From contig JAVVHA010000007.1 in NCBI GenBank assembly GCA_032249735.1, positions 1 to 64,000 of the forward strand: a stretch of DNA of 64,000 nt. The letters are read 5' to 3'. Position numbers and translations under genes: made by a program. Position 1 is the stretch's first letter. Every line of letters starts with the position of its first letter. Origin of the DNA: Dehalococcoidia bacterium (GTDB taxonomy: Bacteria; Chloroflexota; Dehalococcoidia; SM23-28-2; HRBIN24). The notes below the pieces were generated by a model. The model was not told the DNA's origin. It was given only the letters and a program-made list of their open reading frames with translations, and searched no databases. Below are positions 59,115 to 64,000 of this stretch, in pieces.

Positions 59115-60466
59115 AGGGGGGCCATTTCCACCTCATGGGCGTAGGGGGCGTGCACATGTCGGCCATCGCTCACCTGTTGCTGGAGGAAGGGTATAGGGTG
59201 AGCGGCTGCGATGCGTGCCCTACGGAGGCCCTGCGGCCTCTGCAAGAGAAGGGCCTGCGCCTATTCCAGGGTCACAACCCGTGCCACTTGGCGGAGGTGG
59301 ACGTCCTGGTGCATACGGCGGCCATCCGGCAGGGGAACCCCGAGCTGGAGGAGGCACAACGCCGGGGCATCCTCGTCTTGAAGCGGGCGGAGATGGTGGC
59401 CCGTCTGGCGGAGGGGCGTCGCATGGTGGCCGTGGCCGGAAGCCATGGCAAGACCACCACCACCTCCCTGGTGGCCTATATGCTTTGGCGGGCGGGCCTC
59501 TCCCCCACCTTTCTCCTGGGGGGCTATATGGTGGAGATGGACACCAACGTGGCTGCTGGTACAGGCCCCTTCATAGTGGTGGAGGCCGACGAGTTCGATA
59601 GGGCCTTTCTGGCCTACAACCCCTGGCTGGCGGTGGTGACCAATGTGGAGCCTGACCACCTCGACTGCTACGGCACCTTCGAGGCCTTAAAGGACGCCTT
59701 CCGTCGCTTCCTGCACCAGGTACAGGAGGACGGCATCATAGTGGCCTGTGGCGATGATCGCCATGTGGCCTCACTGGTTCCTGGGCTGGGCCCACCGGTT
59801 GTGTCCTATGGATTGGGCAAAGGGGTGGACCTAATGGCCCAGGAGGCAGTGCCCTCCAGCCAAGGATATCGCTTCCGAGCGGTGTGGCGGGGGCAGGACT
59901 TGGGCCTATTTCAGACCCAGCTGTGGGGTCTCCATAACGTGAGCAACTGTCTGGCAGCCCTGGCGGTGGGCCTCGTCCTCGACCTGCCGGTGGATCTGCT
60001 GAGGGAGGCCCTGGCTACCTTCCGTGGGGTGAAGAGGCGCTTCCAAGTGATAGGGGAGGCTAGGGGCATCACGGTAATGGACGATTACGCCCACCACCCC
60101 ACGGAGGTGCGAGCCACCCTGGCGGCCGTTCGCCAGCGTTTCCCAGGGCGCCGCCTGGTGTGCCTATTCCAGCCCCACACCTACAGCCGCAGCCGCTACC
60201 TCCTGGACGGCTTCCTCACTTGCTTCCAGGAAGCAGACCTCCTCTTGGTGGCCGATACCTATGCCGCCAGGGAGAGCCCCCAGGAAGGCATAGATGCCGC
60301 TACCTTGGCTGCCCACATAGGGCCTCATGCCCGTTACGTGGGTAGCCTGGATGATGCTACCCTGGCTGTCCTATCCTCGCTGCGGCCGGGGGACGTTTTC
60401 ATGACCATCGGGGCGGGGGATGTGGACAAGGTGGCCTACAAGGTTCTGGAGGAGTTGGGGGGATGA
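59111..60466 (+). CDS. murC: UDP-N-acetylmuramate--L-alanine ligase
   Basis: First amino-acid ligase of peptidoglycan synthesis; 451 aa. The N-terminus FHLMGVGGVHMSAIAHLLLE, VAGSHGKTTTTSLVAYML (P-loop), EADEFDRAFL, TNVEPDHLDCYG and MDDYAHHPTEVRATL are diagnostic. ATG 59111 overlaps murG and the stop overlaps murB by 4 nt each. Confidence 0.97.
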   Translation: MKGGHFHLMGVGGVHMSAIAHLLLEEGYRVSGCDACPTEALRPLQEKGLRLFQGHNPCHLAEVDVLVHTAAIRQGNPELEEAQRRGILVLKRAEMVARLAEGRRMVAVAGSHGKTTTTSLVAYMLWRAGLSPTFLLGGYMVEMDTNVAAGTGPFIVVEADEFDRAFLAYNPWLAVVTNVEPDHLDCYGTFEALKDAFRRFLHQVQEDGIIVACGDDRHVASLVPGLGPPVVSYGLGKGVDLMAQEAVPSSQGYRFRAVWRGQDLGLFQTQLWGLHNVSNCLAALAVGLVLDLPVDLLREALATFRGVKRRFQVIGEARGITVMDDYAHHPTEVRATLAAVRQRFPGRRLVCLFQPHTYSRSRYLLDGFLTCFQEADLLLVADTYAARESPQEGIDAATLAAHIGPHARYVGSLDDATLAVLSSLRPGDVFMTIGAGDVDKVAYKVLEELGG

Positions 60467-61386
60467 TCACCCGTCGCTTCCTGGAGGAGCTGCGACGCTT
60501 GGGGCCCATCAGGTTCGCCGAGCCCCTCTCCACCCACACCACCTGGGGCGTGGGAGGCCCGGCCGATGTCTACATGACGGCCAAGTCAGGGGAGCAGCTG
60601 CGCAGGGCCTTCGCCATAGCCCGTGAGCACGGCGTTCCCGTGCTGGTGTTAGGGGCAGGCTCCAACATCCTGGTGGGCGATGAAGGGTTCCGGGGACTGG
60701 TCATCGAGAACAGGGCCCGCCAGGTCCAGGGGCCCATCCTCCGCAACGGGATAGCGATAGTGCGAGCCGAGAGTGGAGTCCCCCTCGCCGCCCTGGCCCG
60801 CCGTCTGGGGCGGGCGGGATGGGAGGGGCTGGAGTGGGCCGTGGGCATTCCAGGCACCTTGGGAGGGGGGGTGGTGTATAACGCCGGCGCTTATGGCGGT
60901 TGCCTGGCCGACGTCCTGGTGTGCGCTGTCGTGGGCGATGCTCAGGGCTGCGTGCAGACGTTAAGGCGGGAGGATCTCGCCCTAGGCTATCGTGGCAGTG
61001 CCCTCACCCGCGGCCTATTGCAGGACGTGGTGGTGACGGAGGTGGAGCTACAGGTGTGGCCTGGCCGGCGGCAGGCCCTGGAGGAGCGGATGCGAGAGCT
61101 GGAGGCCCGCAGGCGCGCCTCTCAGCCGCGGGGCCGGAGCGCGGGCTCTGTCTTCAAGAACCCACCCCAACGCCCGGCCTGGTGGTATGTAGACCAGGTG
61201 GGGTTGAGGGGTTACCGCATCGGCAATGCTCAGTTCTCCCTCCATCATGCCAATTTCATCATTAACCTAGGGCAGGCGCGCGCTGCCGACATCAAGGCCC
61301 TCATCGACCTGGCCCGAGGGCGGGTGCGGGAGCGGTTTGGCATCGACTTGGAGCTGGAGGTGGCCTTGGTGGGGGAGGGGTTCTGA
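60463..61386 (+). CDS. murB: UDP-N-acetylenolpyruvoylglucosamine reductase
   Basis: FAD/NADPH enzyme forming UDP-MurNAc; 307 aa. HTTWGVGGPADVYMTAKS and LGAGSNILVGDEGFRGLVI bind FAD, GIPGTLGGGVVYNAGAYGG follows, and the proton donor Ser is in RSAGSVFKNP. It is the shorter type II form. ATG 60463 overlaps murC; the TGA overlaps the ddl ATG by 1 nt. Confidence 0.96.
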   Translation: MITRRFLEELRRLGPIRFAEPLSTHTTWGVGGPADVYMTAKSGEQLRRAFAIAREHGVPVLVLGAGSNILVGDEGFRGLVIENRARQVQGPILRNGIAIVRAESGVPLAALARRLGRAGWEGLEWAVGIPGTLGGGVVYNAGAYGGCLADVLVCAVVGDAQGCVQTLRREDLALGYRGSALTRGLLQDVVVTEVELQVWPGRRQALEERMRELEARRRASQPRGRSAGSVFKNPPQRPAWWYVDQVGLRGYRIGNAQFSLHHANFIINLGQARAADIKALIDLARGRVRERFGIDLELEVALVGEGF

Positions 61387-62468
61387 TGTATCGCCGCCTG
61401 AAGGTGGCGGTCATCTTCGGCGGTCGCTCCGCCGAGCATGAGGTCTCGGTGGTCTCGGCGCAAGGGGTCACCAAGGCCATGGACAGGGAGCGTTTCGTTC
61501 CCCTCCTCATGGGCATCACCAGGGAAGGGGTCTGGCTTACCCCCCAGGAGACGGAGGAGGCGTTGGCAGCAGTGCCCGAGGCTAGCTATCGCCCCTTGCC
61601 ATCGCTGGCGCTAGAGGTGCCTCCCCTGCGGCCGCAGGTGATGGCGGCCCTTTTGGAGGCCGATGTGGTCTTCCCCCTGGTACATGGCCCCCACGGGGAG
61701 GACGGCACCCTGCAGGGGATGATGGAGCTGCTGGGCTTGCCCTACGTGGGGGCTGGGGTGGCAGCAAGCGCTGTGGGCATGGACAAGGCCCTCATGAAGG
61801 CCCTCTTTCGTTTTGCGGGGCTCCCTACTGCCCGCTTCCTCGTGGTGAAGCGGTGGGAATGGCAGGTGGCACCAGGCCAAGTGATGGAGCAGATAAGGCG
61901 GGAGCTGGGCCTCCCCTGCTTCGTCAAGCCAGCGGGCCTGGGGTCCAGCGTAGGGGTAAGCAAGGTTAAGGAGTGGGGGGAGCTGCCCTCCGCCATGGAG
62001 GAGGCTTTCCGCTACGATGCCAAGGCCTTGGTCGAGGAGGCCATCCAGGGGAGGGAGATCGAGGTGGCTGTCCTGGGCAACGACGAACCCAAGGCGTCCC
62101 TGCCGGGGGAGGTGGTACCCCATCGCGAGTTCTACGACTACCGCGCTAAATACTTAGAGGAAGGGACGCAGCTCATCGCTCCCGTCTCCCTCCCTCCGCC
62201 GGTGGAGGCCCGATTGCAGGAGATGGCCGTGCGCGCCTTTAAGGCCATCGACTGCGCGGGCATGGCGCGGGTGGACTTCTTCCTGAGGGGGGAGGAGCTC
62301 GTGGTCAACGAGATCAACACTATCCCTGGCTTCACGCCCATCAGCATGTTCCCCCGCCTATGGGAGGCATCGGGCATCCCTTATCCTCAGCTCATAACCA
62401 TTCTCATCGAGCTGGCCTTGGAGAGACACCGTGAGAAGAAGAAGAGGGTTTGGGCGCCCTCCATTTAG
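61386..62468 (+). CDS. ddl: D-alanine--D-alanine ligase
   Basis: ATP-grasp enzyme supplying D-Ala-D-Ala to MurF; 360 aa. Motifs: IFGGRSAEHEVSVVSA, PLVHGPHGEDGTLQG, FVKPAGLGSSVGVSKV (ATP grasp), ARVDFFLRGEELVVNEINT and PGFTPISMFPRLW. A Lys/Arg-rich tail ends the protein. ATG 61386 overlaps the murB stop. The ftsQ frame begins either 38 nt before its stop or 52 nt after it. Confidence 0.97.
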   Translation: MYRRLKVAVIFGGRSAEHEVSVVSAQGVTKAMDRERFVPLLMGITREGVWLTPQETEEALAAVPEASYRPLPSLALEVPPLRPQVMAALLEADVVFPLVHGPHGEDGTLQGMMELLGLPYVGAGVAASAVGMDKALMKALFRFAGLPTARFLVVKRWEWQVAPGQVMEQIRRELGLPCFVKPAGLGSSVGVSKVKEWGELPSAMEEAFRYDAKALVEEAIQGREIEVAVLGNDEPKASLPGEVVPHREFYDYRAKYLEEGTQLIAPVSLPPPVEARLQEMAVRAFKAIDCAGMARVDFFLRGEELVVNEINTIPGFTPISMFPRLWEASGIPYPQLITILIELALERHREKKKRVWAPSI

Positions 62469-63228
62469 GGCTCAACCTCCCCTCAAGGCTCATGTCCTTC
62501 TGGGGGAGCGGGAGTGGCGGATGGCCACTAGGGCCAGGCGCCGGCGCCTCGTGCTCTGGTTGGGGGTGGTGGCCGCCTTCCTTACCTTCGTGGGCCTTCA
62601 CCTATCACCCCTCTTCCGCGTGCAGGAGGTGGAGGTGGTGGGGGCGCACTATGTGGACCCGCAGGAGGTGAAAGAGGCTGTAAAGCTCAAGGGCCGAAGC
62701 ATCATCGCCCTCCCGTTGGAAGATGCCGCAGACCGGGTGCAGGGACTACCCATGGTTCGAGAGGCCAGCGTCTCCCTCAGGTGGCCTCACCGCCTGGTGG
62801 TGCAGGTAAAGGAGAGGAGCCCATGGGGTTACTGGGTGCGGCATGGCTATGCCTACGTGGTAGACGAGGACGGTGTGGTCCTGGAAGGCCCCATGCCGCC
62901 GCCCGGTGCGCCCAGTATAATCGAGACAAGCGGGGTGGGGCCTCTTCGCCTCGGTGACAGGGTAGATCGGGAGGCCATCGCTGTGGCTAGGCGTCTGCAA
63001 GGGTGGGCGCCTGCTATCTTGGGCACGCAGGTGGCCTCATTTCATTACGATGTGCAGCGGGGGCTATCGGTGGTGACGTCTGAGGGCACGACGGTGGTGG
63101 TGGGTAGGGCGGAGGGCCTTGAGTATAAGCTGGCTGTGTGGGAGGCCCTGGCCCAGAAGTTAGGCCCCAAGGCCCTCGCTGGGCGCATGGTGGACCTGCG
63201 CCCGGGAGGCGGGCCAGCCTTACGGTGA
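62431..63228 (+). CDS. ftsQ: Cell division protein FtsQ/DivIB
   Basis: 265 aa from GTG 62431 (GGAGAG upstream), or 235 aa from ATG 62521 (GGGGGAGCGGGAG upstream). A basic cytoplasmic part is followed by one membrane helix (VLWLGVVAAFLTFVGLHL) and a POTRA domain (FRVQEVEVVGAHYVDPQEVK through VQVKERSPWGYW), then the FtsQ beta domain. It links FtsW/FtsI to FtsA and FtsZ. The longer start would overlap ddl by 38 nt; in this tightly overlapping cluster either is plausible. Confidence 0.9.
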   Translation: MRRRRGFGRPPFRAQPPLKAHVLLGEREWRMATRARRRRLVLWLGVVAAFLTFVGLHLSPLFRVQEVEVVGAHYVDPQEVKEAVKLKGRSIIALPLEDAADRVQGLPMVREASVSLRWPHRLVVQVKERSPWGYWVRHGYAYVVDEDGVVLEGPMPPPGAPSIIETSGVGPLRLGDRVDREAIAVARRLQGWAPAILGTQVASFHYDVQRGLSVVTSEGTTVVVGRAEGLEYKLAVWEALAQKLGPKALAGRMVDLRPGGGPALR

Positions 63229-63232
63229 GAGG

Positions 63233-64000
63233 ATGGCTATGCGGCGGGGTGACATCATCGGTGCCATCGATGTGGGCAGCCATAAGGTGTGCACCCTCCT
63301 AGCGGAGGTCTCTGAGGGGGGCGAGCTGCGCATCGTAGGCATGGGGTCTGTTGCCTCTCAGGGCATCAGGCGGGGCATGGTGGACAACATCAAGCTGGCC
63401 ACGGAGGCCATTGCATCATCGGTGGAGAAGGTGGAGAGGTCCAGTGGCAACCGCTTGCCTCCTGTCCTGGTCAATATCAGCGGTCACCACCTCTCTTCCT
63501 TGAACCACCGGGGGGTGGCCACCATCATGGGGGGGAGGCGGGCCATCCATCAGCAGGACGTGGCGCGGGCCTTGGAGGATGCCCGCGCTGTCCCCATCCC
63601 TTCGGACAGGGAAATCCTGCATATGATCCCGCGGGGCTATGTGCTGGATGGCCAGGAGCAGGTATCGGACCCCATCGGTATGTATGGGCAGCGGGTGGAT
63701 GTGGAGGTGCACCTGGTCAGCGCATCGGCGACGGCTGTGCAGAACTTGGTGCAGTGCGTGGAGGCGGCGGGCCTCAGGGTGGAGGGATTGGTGGCCTCCC
63801 CCCTGGCGGCGGCGGAGGCCGTACTGGAGGAGGAGGAGAAGCAGCAAGGGGTAGTGGTGGTGGACATCGGCGGAGGCACTACCGATGTGGCTGTGTTCTT
63901 GGAGGGGACGCCATACTACACCGCCTGCCTCCCCGTGGGGGGCTACCATTTTACCCACGACCTGGTAGTGGGCCTGCGGGTCCCCTTCTCGGTGGCGGAG
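63233..64000 (+). CDS. ftsA: Cell division protein FtsA, N-terminal part
   Basis: Actin-like membrane tether for FtsZ; 256 residues visible, truncated by the window end. IGAIDVGSHKVCTLLAEV is the phosphate-1 motif. GIRRGMVDNIKLATEAI and the SHS2/1C region (~85-165) follow. VVVVDIGGGTTDVAVF is phosphate-2. ATG 63233 follows GAGAGG, 4 nt after the ftsQ stop. ftsZ would be expected next, beyond base 64000. Confidence 0.95.
   Translation, partial: MAMRRGDIIGAIDVGSHKVCTLLAEVSEGGELRIVGMGSVASQGIRRGMVDNIKLATEAIASSVEKVERSSGNRLPPVLVNISGHHLSSLNHRGVATIMGGRRAIHQQDVARALEDARAVPIPSDREILHMIPRGYVLDGQEQVSDPIGMYGQRVDVEVHLVSASATAVQNLVQCVEAAGLRVEGLVASPLAAAEAVLEEEEKQQGVVVVDIGGGTTDVAVFLEGTPYYTACLPVGGYHFTHDLVVGLRVPFSVAE

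Noticed and set aside
1-64000. tRNA, rRNA, CRISPR arrays, IS elements, integrases or attachment sites
   Set aside because: I checked the gaps between genes; apart from the 10.5-kb region they are short and show only promoters and small inverted repeats. No transposase, integrase, repeat-spacer pattern or tRNA-like cloverleaf was seen.

Overview
The window is a 64 kb piece of a high-GC bacterial chromosome (by eye well above 60% G+C), packed with housekeeping and central-metabolism genes. No rRNA, tRNA, insertion sequence, prophage or CRISPR array is visible. The organism builds peptidoglycan (almost complete dcw cluster), has ferredoxin-dependent 2-oxoacid oxidoreductase, a class E sortase, a three-protein succinate dehydrogenase with one multi-span membrane subunit, and SelB. 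My best guess is a member of Chloroflexota, possibly thermophilic. This is inferred from gene order and family type only; a high-GC actinobacterial relative cannot be excluded.

Layout. 1-454: start of a nitronate monooxygenase gene (minus), divergent from polA-mutM (DNA synthesis and repair). 4.2-10.5 kb: class E sortase (minus), then a P1-family peptidase, type-4-like uracil-DNA glycosylase, ribonuclease J and FtsK. 10.46-10.85 kb: the only long gene-poor stretch. It holds a self-contained transcription unit (near-consensus promoter, about 245 nt of strongly foldable RNA with a 29-codon ORF, terminator) that I could not assign to a known RNA family. 10.8-11.7 kb: a small membrane protein and a LysM lipoprotein.

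11.8-25.4 kb is a carbon-metabolism block: a transcarboxylase-like trio (acyl-CoA carboxyltransferase, pyruvate-type carboxyltransferase, biotin carrier; no biotin carboxylase), a stand-alone Lrp/AsnC sensor domain, KorAB, isocitrate dehydrogenase, malate dehydrogenase, two-subunit fumarase, and divergent sdhCAB. Together they cover isocitrate to oxaloacetate except succinyl-CoA synthetase. 25.5-36.4 kb (minus): aspS, peptide-type ABC transporter genes without ATPases, tig-clpP-clpX, tlyA-nadK-NUDIX. 36.5-40.6 kb: hemW, a histone-deacetylase-fold hydrolase and selB. 40.6-49.6 kb (minus): mog-trmD-rplS-priA-def-cca-yajC-secDF. 49.7-64 kb (plus): the dcw cluster mraZ-rsmH-ftsL-ftsI-murF-mraY-murD-ftsW-murG-murC-murB-ddl-ftsQ-ftsA (cut by the window end), lacking murE and with nearly every gene overlapping the next.

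The most unusual signals are non-coding: the orphan structured RNA at 10.5 kb; a recurring promoter layout in which the -10 box lies 4-12 nt before the start codon (leaderless or nearly leaderless mRNAs); three convergent gene pairs whose stop codons share one CTAG; and the mraZ leader, with a three-repeat MraZ operator followed by two hairpins.
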